A stretch of 64,000 bases of DNA, from NCBI RefSeq assembly GCF_000328625.1, contig NC_019978.1, positions 1,364,001 to 1,428,000 of the forward strand, written 5' to 3'. Origin of the DNA: Halobacteroides halobius DSM 5150. GTDB lineage: Bacteria > Bacillota > Halanaerobiia > Halobacteroidales > Halobacteroidaceae. Position 1 is the first letter of the stretch; each line of letters begins with the position of its first letter. A program made the position numbers and the translations under genes. Below are positions 8,150 through 16,161 of the stretch, piece after piece. Under the pieces are notes generated by a model. The model did no database searches and had not been told where the DNA came from. It was given only the letters and a program-made list of their open reading frames with translations.

Positions 8150-8914
8150 ATGAAAATTGGGGGTCGAGCTTATAAGAATGGAGTAGCCTTATATGGAAAG
8201 CATTATTCTGTTAAAGCCTTTTATAATGATGGCGAATTAGTCTATCAGGTAGGAAAGAATGCTCTAGCTAATAATAAATTATATCAATCAGCCAGAAAAA
8301 TTCCTGTTTTAAGAGGTATGATAAGTTTGCTTATTTCTCTTTACTTTTTCTTTAAGGAAGCTGCTAGTAAACCTAAACGCTTCTGGCCTATTTTATTATT
8401 AATTAGTTTTAATATTGTTTTGGAAGCTTATTTTATTTTATTTCCAGCCAGTAGTACTAAACTAGTCAATAATATCTTCTTTTTAAACCCATTCATTTAT
8501 TGGGGCTTACTATTAGGGGGATTATTTTTATTAAGACAAACTTTATTAGCAGAAATATTTAAATTCCATGGTGCTGAGCATAAAGCAGTTAATTATTATC
8601 AAGCAAATTTTTCTAAAAGCATAGCTAAGCATTCTCGTTTAGCTAGACGATGTGGAACTAATCTAGTAGCAGTTTATTTGATTATGACTGTGCTGATAGA
8701 ATATTTAGGGTTAGGATTTAATCTTTATTGGCAGACCTTACTTTTATTAGGAGTAGCTTATGAGATACTACTATTACTGCCAGATAGCTTATTAGCTATC
8801 CCTTTTATTCTGCAACGCTTTACTACTATCGAACCAGAGACTAAACATCTTAGGGCATCTAAAACAGCATTAGATATTTTAATTACTCAAGAAGAAAATG
8901 AGGTGATAAAGTGA
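8150..8914 (+). CDS. DUF1385 family membrane protein (YqhQ-like)
   Basis: A 254-residue protein. The N-terminal part begins IGGRAYKNGVALYG, typical of DUF1385, and is followed by four to five hydrophobic segments. The conserved motif KFHGAEHKAVNYYQ lies in the middle, then RLARRCGTNL. Function is unknown; homologues are widespread in Firmicutes, often near prfA, rpmE or efp. Here it is cotranscribed with a nucleotidase-like gene through a 4-base overlap. A GGGGGTG ribosome site precedes the ATG. Confidence 0.88.
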   Translation: MKIGGRAYKNGVALYGKHYSVKAFYNDGELVYQVGKNALANNKLYQSARKIPVLRGMISLLISLYFFFKEAASKPKRFWPILLLISFNIVLEAYFILFPASSTKLVNNIFFLNPFIYWGLLLGGLFLLRQTLLAEIFKFHGAEHKAVNYYQANFSKSIAKHSRLARRCGTNLVAVYLIMTVLIEYLGLGFNLYWQTLLLLGVAYEILLLLPDSLLAIPFILQRFTTIEPETKHLRASKTALDILITQEENEVIK

Positions 8915-9480
8915 ACAAGATAATTGGAGTAGATATTGATGCAGTTTTAACTGATGAAGGTACAGGTACAGATAATATTTGGCATCAAAAAATTTGTAAT
9001 TATTTTAATTTAGAAGAAAGAAAAGAACAGGTGTATGATTTTAGAGATGCTTATGGCTTAACTCTAGAAGAGATAGAAGAATTTATGGCTACAGAAGGAA
9101 GGAAAATCTTCGCTAATGTTTCTCCTCTTACTGAAGCAAAAGAAGTTTTAGCTGACTTACAACAGCAAGGTTGTACTATTATTTTAGTTACTGCTAGGGC
9201 AAAAGAACACAACCAAGTAACTCTTGACTGGCTTGATGAACATCAAATTCCTTTTGATAAATTAATTCACAGTGAAGAAAAGGCTAATATTTGTCAAGCG
9301 GAAGGAATTGAGTTGTTTATAGATGATAGAGTTAGTAATTTGCTACCAATTAAAGAGTTAGGAATTCCAGTCTTATTAATGGATATGGATCATAATCAAA
9401 GCTTTAAAGGGCCAATTCCTAGAGTGCATAATTGGCAAGAAATAAAAGAACAACTAGAGCAGATATTAAAAGGGGCTTAA
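8911..9480 (+). CDS. HAD-family 5'(3')-nucleotidase (NT5C type)
   Basis: A 189-residue HAD phosphatase of the 5'(3')-deoxyribonucleotidase (NT5C) type. HAD motif I is VDIDAVLTDEG (variant DxDxV), motif II LVTAR, and motif IV LFIDDR. The family removes phosphate from nucleotides, but substrates of the bacterial members are largely untested. Note that motif I has D-I-D-A-V-L, a common variant in this subgroup. The start is GTG at 8911, overlapping the upstream stop (GTGA). Confidence 0.82.
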   Translation: MNKIIGVDIDAVLTDEGTGTDNIWHQKICNYFNLEERKEQVYDFRDAYGLTLEEIEEFMATEGRKIFANVSPLTEAKEVLADLQQQGCTIILVTARAKEHNQVTLDWLDEHQIPFDKLIHSEEKANICQAEGIELFIDDRVSNLLPIKELGIPVLLMDMDHNQSFKGPIPRVHNWQEIKEQLEQILKGA

Positions 9481-9499
9481 AACTTGGCCCCTTTTTTTA
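9471..9499. terminator. Bidirectional terminator between convergent genes
   Basis: AGGGGC (9471-9476) pairs with GCCCCT (9487-9492), followed by a run of T on the plus strand and preceded by A-rich sequence giving a shorter T run on the minus strand. It serves the nucleotidase gene and probably the convergent small membrane-protein gene. Confidence 0.85.
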
Positions 9500-9781
9500 T
9501 TTTTGTTTAATCTCTTCTAAATTGGAGTTTATATCAATCATTAATAAGATTACCTCTCCACAACCATATAAAAAAACGCTTTGAAAGATACCAAATAAAA
9601 TAGGAAATAGTGTATTAAATAGAGCAAATAGGGGATTAGGATGAGATTTTAACCCCATTGCTGGTGCTTGAACTAAATTAACAAAGGTAATAAACATTGT
9701 AAACAAAAAAGCAAACACTGCTAAAATCTTAAAAGCCAAAGAAATAACCCTAAGCGTTTTATAATCACTAATTATTATCAC
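9497..9781 (-). CDS. Small two-helix membrane protein of unknown function
   Basis: A short protein (up to 94 residues) with two hydrophobic helices, about residues 12-36 and 49-72, and a charged C-terminal tail (NSNLEEIKQK). I do not recognise a named family. It follows splB by only a few bases, so it is probably cotranscribed with the asparaginase-splB pair. The start is uncertain. The GTG at 9781 sits inside the apparent ribosome site AAGAGGTG, whereas correct spacing would favour the ATT codon at 9772. Confidence 0.6.
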   Translation of the reverse strand: MIIISDYKTLRVISLAFKILAVFAFLFTMFITFVNLVQAPAMGLKSHPNPLFALFNTLFPILFGIFQSVFLYGCGEVILLMIDINSNLEEIKQK

Positions 9782-9784
9782 CTC

Positions 9785-10798
9785 TTAAGTGAAATACTCT
9801 ATTTTTGCTTTAGGAAATAAATCATTAATCTGTTTAGAAAGAAACTTTTTTAACTTATCTGCTTCATGTTCTGGATACACATACTTACCAAATCCTTTGT
9901 GCTGATAATCCTTTTTGTTAAGCTTTAATTTTGTATTAGGAAATCTAGCTTCAATTAAATTCTTAGACCTAGTACTAAAACGATGCATAATTAACTCAAA
10001 AGTTAAGTTTTCATCAGTAGGTTGAGAGAGTGACTCTTTAAGTTGGTTTAACAGGTTAGTATAACCTTCTTGCCAACCATCATAAATCATTAGTGGGGCT
10101 AAAATAAAACCTAACGGATAATTAGCTGCTTGAATTTTACTAGCTGCATTAATTCTTTCTTTTAGACTAGAAGTTAAGTGTTCAAAAGTATCTATTACAT
10201 ATTTAGTATTAAGACTAAATCTAAATCTAGTATGTCGTTGATGCTCTAAATTTAATAAAGAATCAACTCCTGCAAATTTAGTTACTACTCTAAGCCTACC
10301 TTTATCCTGTTTACCAAAGTATTCAATTGTTTTTGCTAAAGAACCAGTTAGATGCTCAACAGCAACTGGATCAGAAGAACTACTAGCTTCAAAAGTAATA
10401 ATTTCGCCATGCCCTTTTCTAATATGCTTTTTTACTGCTTTTAGAATTTCTTCTAAATTAACATAAATCCTAACATATGAAGCACTACCTAAATTCTTAG
10501 CTAAATAACAGTATTCACACTTAGCAGGACAACTGGTACTAGTTACTAAACGATAATCTGCTGAAGGTTGACAAGATTTAAAACGTAGAGTCTTTTTAGT
10601 ACCTATAACTAGTGTTTCTTTAGTCCAATTAAATAACTCAATAGGTTCCATTTCTTTTGCTGGACTAACTCGATTGTGTGATTCTATATAATCTACTGGG
10701 GTATCTTCTTTTAAAAATTGAGTTTCTAATTTCTTTGCTAGTGGATAGTCTAATGCTTGCTTTTCTATTAGAACTCTTTGTGGTTTGAATTTTTTCAT
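9785..10798 (-). CDS. splB: Spore photoproduct lyase-like radical SAM protein
   Basis: Radical SAM enzyme that in sporeformers reverses the UV-induced spore photoproduct in DNA. The 337-residue length is normal. The cluster motif CPAKCEYCY places cysteines at 90, 94 and 97, and the tyrosines that flank the third cysteine in characterised enzymes (Y96, Y98) are present, as is the family C-terminus GKYVYPEHEA...IEYFT. However, the conserved hydrogen-donating cysteine (140 in the Geobacillus enzyme, as I recall it) is serine here, in the sequence EASSSSDPV (137-145). So this may be a divergent subclass. ATG follows GGAGGTTACT. It sits between asparaginase and a small membrane protein. Confidence 0.85.
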   Translation of the reverse strand: MKKFKPQRVLIEKQALDYPLAKKLETQFLKEDTPVDYIESHNRVSPAKEMEPIELFNWTKETLVIGTKKTLRFKSCQPSADYRLVTSTSCPAKCEYCYLAKNLGSASYVRIYVNLEEILKAVKKHIRKGHGEIITFEASSSSDPVAVEHLTGSLAKTIEYFGKQDKGRLRVVTKFAGVDSLLNLEHQRHTRFRFSLNTKYVIDTFEHLTSSLKERINAASKIQAANYPLGFILAPLMIYDGWQEGYTNLLNQLKESLSQPTDENLTFELIMHRFSTRSKNLIEARFPNTKLKLNKKDYQHKGFGKYVYPEHEADKLKKFLSKQINDLFPKAKIEYFT

Positions 10799-10810
10799 AG
10801 TAACCTCCGC

Positions 10811-11788
10811 TCAAAATTTTAGTTTATGATTGATAAACTCTCTAATTTCAGTAATTGATTTGTTTTTACCTAGTAGTAATGTTAAAAGTAATCTAGCTTT
10901 AACACTAGTTAAATTTTTGCCATAGATTAGATTCATTTTAGTTATTTCTCTATCTCCAGCAAAAGCACCATAAAGATCATAAACTTGGCCCTCTAAACAC
11001 CTAGAAGTGATCATTACTGGTATTTTAGTCTCTTTGAGAGGGTCCATCACATTTTTAGGTACAGTACCTAAGCCAAAAGTTTCAATTACTAAGCCTTGAC
11101 ATTTGGAATCTAAAATAGTTTTAATTAGATTATCACTACTGCCCAAACCTAATTTGATAATTTCTATTGGTGTAGTCAAAGATTCTATTTTAATTGTAGT
11201 TTGAGGTTTAAGCTCATAAAAGTAATGAACTCCAGAATAATCAATTTTCCCCATGGGCCCACAATTAAGTGAACTGAATGCCTCTAATCGATTAGTATGG
11301 GTTTTATTCAAAAAACGAGCAGCATGAATTTGATTATTCATTACTACTAAGACTCCCCTATTGCTACTAGCTGGTTCTAAAATGGCCTGTAAAGAATGAA
11401 TTAAATTAGACTCCCCATCAGAACTTGGCTGATCAAAGGTTCTTAGTGCACCAGTTAATACTATTGGTTTAGGGGTATCAATTATTAAATCTAATAAATA
11501 AGCTGTCTCCTCTAGTGTATCAGTCCCATGAGTAATTAATACACCACTAACCTCATCATCTTTTAAACTGCTTTTTATTAGTTGGGCCAAACTTAAAATA
11601 TCTTGTAGAGTTAACTGGGAACTATCTACATTTGAAAATTGAGTCAACTCTAATTGGGCCATGCTCTCTAAAGTAGGAACTTTATTTAATAGATCTAGTC
11701 CTGATAGTTTAGGTACTATCTGGTGGGTAACCTCATCTTCTCCCATTGCAATAGTACCACCTGTAGTAATCATTTTTATCTTTTTCAT
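10811..11788 (-). CDS. L-asparaginase (type I)
   Basis: Hydrolyses asparagine to aspartate and ammonia. The N-terminal motif MITTGGTIAMG holds the nucleophilic threonine, and VLITHGTDTLEETAYLL carries the second catalytic Thr-Asp pair. The length of about 325 residues suits cytoplasmic type I enzymes and there is no signal peptide. The start at 11788 is chosen because AGAAGGAGAGACAATA stands directly upstream; an in-frame extension to 11836 lacks a ribosome site. It heads a probable operon with splB. Confidence 0.9.
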   Translation of the reverse strand: MKKIKMITTGGTIAMGEDEVTHQIVPKLSGLDLLNKVPTLESMAQLELTQFSNVDSSQLTLQDILSLAQLIKSSLKDDEVSGVLITHGTDTLEETAYLLDLIIDTPKPIVLTGALRTFDQPSSDGESNLIHSLQAILEPASSNRGVLVVMNNQIHAARFLNKTHTNRLEAFSSLNCGPMGKIDYSGVHYFYELKPQTTIKIESLTTPIEIIKLGLGSSDNLIKTILDSKCQGLVIETFGLGTVPKNVMDPLKETKIPVMITSRCLEGQVYDLYGAFAGDREITKMNLIYGKNLTSVKARLLLTLLLGKNKSITEIREFINHKLKF

Positions 11789-11863
11789 TATTGTCTCTCC
11801 TTCTGTATTTAAGTCTCCTACTATTAAATTATGCATTCTAGCTATTGATAATTCTAATTTAAA

Positions 11864-11886
11864 TAAAAAAACCGCCTTACGGCGGT
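11864..11886 (-). terminator. Intrinsic terminator of the M42 peptidase operon
   Basis: On the minus strand ACCGCC-gtaa-GGCGGT is followed by seven T (11870-11864). It lies 9 bases past the last peptidase stop. Confidence 0.92.
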
Positions 11887-11895
11887 AAATAGTGA

Positions 11896-12903
11896 CTAGA
11901 TTAAATTATTATAATTACTAACTAATATTTTTCTTAATAATTGGACACTATTTTTTAGATCATTGATATCAACCATTTCGGATGGTGAATGAACATGTCG
12001 GGCTGGAATAGAAAGAGCACCAGCTAAAACACCATCTCTAGTTAATTGAATGCTCCCTGTATCAGTACCTCCTCTTTTTAACACCTCTAACTGATAAGGA
12101 ATTTCATTTTTCTTAGCTAACTTAACCATCATTTCTTTAACTTGTGGGTTAGCTAACACTGTAGCATCCTTTACTTTAATTGCTGGACCTGCTCCTAATG
12201 AAACCGCCATTCTTTTAGCTTCTGGCATATCACCAGTTAAAGTTACATCAACAGCAATACCTAAATCAGGATTGATTCCATAAGCTGAAACTTTAGAACC
12301 ACGTGTTCCTACTTCTTCTTGAACAGTAAAGACAAAATAGGTATCATAAGTTGGTTGGTCTAATTCTTTAAGTGTTTTAATCAATACTGCACAACCTGTT
12401 CTATCATCTAATGATTTAGCAGTTATTCTATCACCTAAATCATTTAAATTTCGATAATAAGAAGCTGTATCTCCTATCTTTACTTTCTTCTTAGCTTCTT
12501 CTTTACTACTAGCACCAATATCTATATACATTTTAGAATTTTTCAAATCACTAATCTTTTCTAACTTACCTTCCTTATCTACAACTCCAACTGTTTCTCC
12601 ATTAAATAAAACTCGCTCTCCTATTAATGTATGGGGAGATACTCCTCCTACATTAGAAAAACGGATAAAACCATCATCATCAATATGAGTAGCTATTAAT
12701 CCAATTTCATCCATATGTGCTGCTAACATAACTTTTTTATCTGCACTTTGGCCTTTCTTTAGTGCAATTAAATTACCCATAGGGTCTTTGCTAATTTGGT
12801 CAACATAATCTTCAATTTCTGTTTGAATAACTCTACTAATTTCCTCTTCATCTCCTGCTGGCCCGTAGGTTTCTACTAATTTTTTAACTAATTCTTTCAT
12901 CAT
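11896..12903 (-). CDS. M42 family metallo-aminopeptidase (third of three)
   Basis: Cytosolic di-metal aminopeptidase of the FrvX/YsdC/TET type. Metal and catalytic motifs are visible: AAHMDEIGL (first His-Asp), SLDDRTGCAVL (bridging Asp), VFTVQEEVGTRG (general-base Glu pair) and RHVHSPSEMV near the C-terminus. About 335 residues, the usual length. The TTG further upstream is rejected in favour of the ATG pair at 12903/12900, preceded by AAAAGGAGGAATTG. It overlaps the preceding paralogue by 20 bases. TET peptidases form 12-subunit shells that trim peptides; substrate preference differs by pocket and cannot be read here. Confidence 0.9.
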   Translation of the reverse strand: MMKELVKKLVETYGPAGDEEEISRVIQTEIEDYVDQISKDPMGNLIALKKGQSADKKVMLAAHMDEIGLIATHIDDDGFIRFSNVGGVSPHTLIGERVLFNGETVGVVDKEGKLEKISDLKNSKMYIDIGASSKEEAKKKVKIGDTASYYRNLNDLGDRITAKSLDDRTGCAVLIKTLKELDQPTYDTYFVFTVQEEVGTRGSKVSAYGINPDLGIAVDVTLTGDMPEAKRMAVSLGAGPAIKVKDATVLANPQVKEMMVKLAKKNEIPYQLEVLKRGGTDTGSIQLTRDGVLAGALSIPARHVHSPSEMVDINDLKNSVQLLRKILVSNYNNLI

Positions 12904-13921
12904 CAATTCCTCCTTTTGCTACTTCTTGGCAGAATAACTTAGTTAATTTTATTGTTCTTTGGTAATCATCTAAATTAACTAATGAGACTGGAGAGTGGAT
13001 ATAACGACAAGGCACAGAAATAACACCACTAGGAATTCCTTCTCGAGTTAAATGAATTGCCCCAGCATCATTACCAGCTGCGGTTGATCTTCTAAATTGA
13101 TAGTTAATTTTTTCTTTCTCAGCAATTTCTATTAACTTATTAACAATTGTTTTATGAGGAATTACGCTACCATCTTGAACTGTAAAAGCAGGTCCTTGGC
13201 CCAAGCTAGTTGAGTAATCTTCTTCTTCACTACCAGGTACATCAGAAGCTGTTGTTCCTTCTAAAACTAAAGCTAGATCAGGATTTATATTATACGCAGC
13301 AATACTAGCTCCTCTTGTCCCTACTTCCTCTTGAGCAGTAAAAACTGCATATAAGGGAAGGTTATAGTCTTCTTGTAATAATTCAATTAAAGCAGCACAT
13401 CCTATTCGATCATCAAAAGCTTTGCCTTTAGCAGTTTTGGCTCCTAACCTTTTATACTTAGTATTAAATGTTGCCATAGTACCTAAGTCTACTAATTTTT
13501 CCCCTTCTTCTTTATCTTTAGCACCAATATCTATATACAAACTTTTATAATCTAATGGTTGTTCTCTTTCTTCTGGTTCTTGCAGATGAATAGCTTTAGC
13601 CCCAATGACACCAGGAATTCTATCTTCCCCTACTAAAACTTGTTTAGAAACTAAAACACGCTTATCTATACCACCTATTGGTTTAAATTTTAGTAAGCCG
13701 TCTTTAGTAATATCAGTAATCATTAATCCAATTTCATCCATATGAGCTGTTAACATAATTGTTGGCTTACTAGAATCGCCTTTTTTATGAGCAATTAAAT
13801 TTCCTATACTATCAGTCCTAATTTCGTCTACATAACTACTTATTTTTTGTCTAATTAACCCTCTAACCTCTTTTTCTCTACCGGAAACTCCATTAGCTTC
13901 TGTTAATTCTTTTAAAAGCAT
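12884..13921 (-). CDS. M42 family metallo-aminopeptidase (second of three)
   Basis: A 345-residue paralogue of its neighbours with the same motifs: TAHMDEIGLM, AFDDRIGCAAL, FTAQEEVGTRGA, and GNDAGAIHLTREG before RYIHSPVSLV. The ATG at 13921 follows GGAGGGATTAAA and overlaps the upstream gene by 10 bases. Overlaps on both sides suggest that the three peptidases are made in fixed ratio and may co-assemble into mixed TET particles, as reported for archaeal TET paralogues; that is inference here. Confidence 0.9.
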   Translation of the reverse strand: MLLKELTEANGVSGREKEVRGLIRQKISSYVDEIRTDSIGNLIAHKKGDSSKPTIMLTAHMDEIGLMITDITKDGLLKFKPIGGIDKRVLVSKQVLVGEDRIPGVIGAKAIHLQEPEEREQPLDYKSLYIDIGAKDKEEGEKLVDLGTMATFNTKYKRLGAKTAKGKAFDDRIGCAALIELLQEDYNLPLYAVFTAQEEVGTRGASIAAYNINPDLALVLEGTTASDVPGSEEEDYSTSLGQGPAFTVQDGSVIPHKTIVNKLIEIAEKEKINYQFRRSTAAGNDAGAIHLTREGIPSGVISVPCRYIHSPVSLVNLDDYQRTIKLTKLFCQEVAKGGIDDERIS

Positions 13922-14964
13922 TTTAATCCCTCCACAAAGTCAGCATCTATTTCTGCAATAAAATGTGCTAATAATCTACCAGCCCGCTTAACATCTTTAA
14001 AAGATATTGTTTCTACAGAAGTGTGCATATAACGTAAAGGAATGGTAATTAAAGCAGTTGGGATTCCAGACCTGGTAACTTGAATAGCATATGCATCAGT
14101 ACCTGCTGGAGTATTAGAAGGATCTACTTGATAAGGAATCTCTAAATCTTTAGCTATCTCTTCAAACTTGTTGAATAATTGAGGGTGCACATGCGGGCCA
14201 AAACCAACAGCTGGGCCTTCTCCTAATTCTGATGCGTTTTCATCACTAACTCCTGGCATAATACCATGAGAGACATCTACAGCAACTCCTATATCAGGGA
14301 CAACTCCATAAGTACTAGTAGTTGCTCCTCTAACTCCAACCTCTTCTTGTACAGTAGCTACAGCATAAAAATCAGCTTGATGACGTAATTTCTTTAACTC
14401 TTGAAGAGTATGTAATAAAACTAAAACACCTGCTCTATCATCAATTGATTTACCACTAACCCTATCATTTTCTAACTTCTTAAATTCTCTAACAAAGGAA
14501 ACAATATCTCCTACATTAATTTCTTTTTTAACCTTATCAGCTGCTAGACCTAAATCAATATAAAGATCTTTCATCTTATATGCTTTTTTTCTTTCATCTG
14601 CTTCCTGAACATGAGGAGGCTTGGCCCCAATAATTCCATGATATTTTTCCTCTCCATGAACTAATACCTCTTGTCCCACTAAAGTCCTTTGGTCAACTCC
14701 TCCTACAGGAGTAAATCTTAAAAAACCTTCATCTTCTATATCAGTAATCATTAATCCAATTTCATCAATATGGGCTGCTAACATGATTTTAAGGTTATTA
14801 GTCCCAGCTCCTTCTTTACAACTAATTAAATTTCCTAACGCATCATACTTTATTTCATCTACATAATCTATAAATAAGTCTCCTACTTGTTTTGCTAATT
14901 TAGCTTCATAACCAGAAACACCTATTGCTTCTGATAGTTCACTTAACTTTTGCTTATTTTCCAC
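13912..14964 (-). CDS. M42 family metallo-aminopeptidase (first of three)
   Basis: About 350 residues with AAHIDEIGLM, SIDDRAGVLVL, ATVQEEVGVRGA, GTDAYAIQVTRSG and RYMHTSVETI, all typical of M42 enzymes. GTG at 14964 is taken as the start because AAGGGAGGAAAAATA precedes it; the longer frame begins with TTG at 14982 inside that ribosome site. It is the promoter-proximal member of the peptidase operon, downstream of an unrelated tail-anchored protein gene with a 60-base gap. Confidence 0.88.
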   Translation of the reverse strand: MENKQKLSELSEAIGVSGYEAKLAKQVGDLFIDYVDEIKYDALGNLISCKEGAGTNNLKIMLAAHIDEIGLMITDIEDEGFLRFTPVGGVDQRTLVGQEVLVHGEEKYHGIIGAKPPHVQEADERKKAYKMKDLYIDLGLAADKVKKEINVGDIVSFVREFKKLENDRVSGKSIDDRAGVLVLLHTLQELKKLRHQADFYAVATVQEEVGVRGATTSTYGVVPDIGVAVDVSHGIMPGVSDENASELGEGPAVGFGPHVHPQLFNKFEEIAKDLEIPYQVDPSNTPAGTDAYAIQVTRSGIPTALITIPLRYMHTSVETISFKDVKRAGRLLAHFIAEIDADFVEGLKCF

Positions 14965-15025
14965 TATTTTTCCTCCCTTCAATATTATATTGTCATAATC
15001 AATAATTTTTCATACAATTTTTTAA

Positions 15026-16039
15026 TTAAATTAGATAAAATCCCACACTAACAATTGCTAAGATAATAATGCTCATAGCTACTAAGAGAATAATAGAATT
15101 ATTATTACTATCTTTTTCTTCTATCTTTGTAGAATTTGGAGTTGAATTAGAATCATTTTTAGTAGCAATTTTAATTTCAGTTCCTGTAACTAATTTTCCA
15201 TATACTCGTGGGCCAAATTGAACTGTAATAGAATAACGACCTACAGCAGAATTGAAATTTAGTGCTGTGATTTTTCCTGTAACTAAATCAGAGGATTTAC
15301 TTGTTAACAACTTACCAAAGTAACGACCAATTTCTCTATTATCTATAATTTCTACTACTAATTTATCTTCTATATGTAAATCTCTAGGTCTCTTTCCTTT
15401 AGTAGGGGAAATAAATGGTCTACATTTTAGTTTGATATCTAAACCTAGTTGGCCCTCTTCTTTTGTATTCTCTTTTGTATCTTCTTTCTCGTTAGAGAAT
15501 AAATCAGGGTGGTCTCTTGTTAATTGAACTTTAGTCTTTAGCTTAGCTATAATTTCTAATTCTACTGCTTCTTCTAAATACCTCTCTAATTTTTCTGCAA
15601 AGAAAAATTGCCTTTCTTCAATATTATCTTCTTTTGTTAATTGGAAAATTTGATATATATGAGCTGGAGTGAAGATTTTTTTTAAGGCTAGGTGTTGTTT
15701 CTTTTTATTTAAATTGGATGAAAATTGATCTATAGTTTTAGTAAAAACCTTATTATTAACTGTTAAATCTGTTTCCCATAGTTTATTATCTGTATCAACT
15801 ACAGAGTTGGTCTTAATAAATTCTCCTTCTTTTCCATTTAATATTAAATTAAATAGAGCATAATTTTTATTATAGCCACCATAGTTTAACTTACCTTGAA
15901 TTAGCACATAACTTTTATCAACAAACTCTACCATTTCTAATGCTTTATCTAAATCTTGGTCAGCTAAATCCAAAGCTTTTTTAGCTTCATTATTTTCAAC
16001 ACCTAGTGTTTCTTTTATTACCTCCACTTTATTATCCAT
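15026..16039 (-). CDS. Tail-anchored protein with N-terminal UBA-like segment, unknown function
   Basis: I do not recognise the family. Residues about 1-40 (VIKETLGVENNEAKKALDLADQDLDKALEMVE) resemble the UBA-like three-helix module of EF-Ts or NAC. A central region follows, then an Asp/Lys/Glu-rich linker, a compact beta-rich domain (about residues 205-295, RPFISPTKGKRP to GTEIKIATK), a Ser/Asn-rich linker and one C-terminal transmembrane helix of about 22 residues. There is no signal peptide, so the bulk should face the cytoplasm. ATG at 16039 is preferred over 16048, which would lie only two bases behind AAAGG. Confidence 0.7.
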   Translation of the reverse strand: MDNKVEVIKETLGVENNEAKKALDLADQDLDKALEMVEFVDKSYVLIQGKLNYGGYNKNYALFNLILNGKEGEFIKTNSVVDTDNKLWETDLTVNNKVFTKTIDQFSSNLNKKKQHLALKKIFTPAHIYQIFQLTKEDNIEERQFFFAEKLERYLEEAVELEIIAKLKTKVQLTRDHPDLFSNEKEDTKENTKEEGQLGLDIKLKCRPFISPTKGKRPRDLHIEDKLVVEIIDNREIGRYFGKLLTSKSSDLVTGKITALNFNSAVGRYSITVQFGPRVYGKLVTGTEIKIATKNDSNSTPNSTKIEEKDSNNNSIILLVAMSIIILAIVSVGFYLI

Positions 16040-16134
16040 TCTTACCATCCTTTATCAATATTATACTGTAACATATATTTATACTTCTTATTTTTAAAGT
16101 TTATTCCTCCAATAATTAATAAATTATCCATAAT

Positions 16135-16156
16135 AAAAAGGGAGCCTCCGCTCCCT
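16135..16156 (-). terminator. Intrinsic terminator of the UPF0182 gene
   Basis: AGGGAGC (16139-16145) pairs with GCTCCCT (16150-16156). The minus strand continues TTTTTATTATGG. Confidence 0.9.
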
Positions 16157-16161
16157 ACTTA

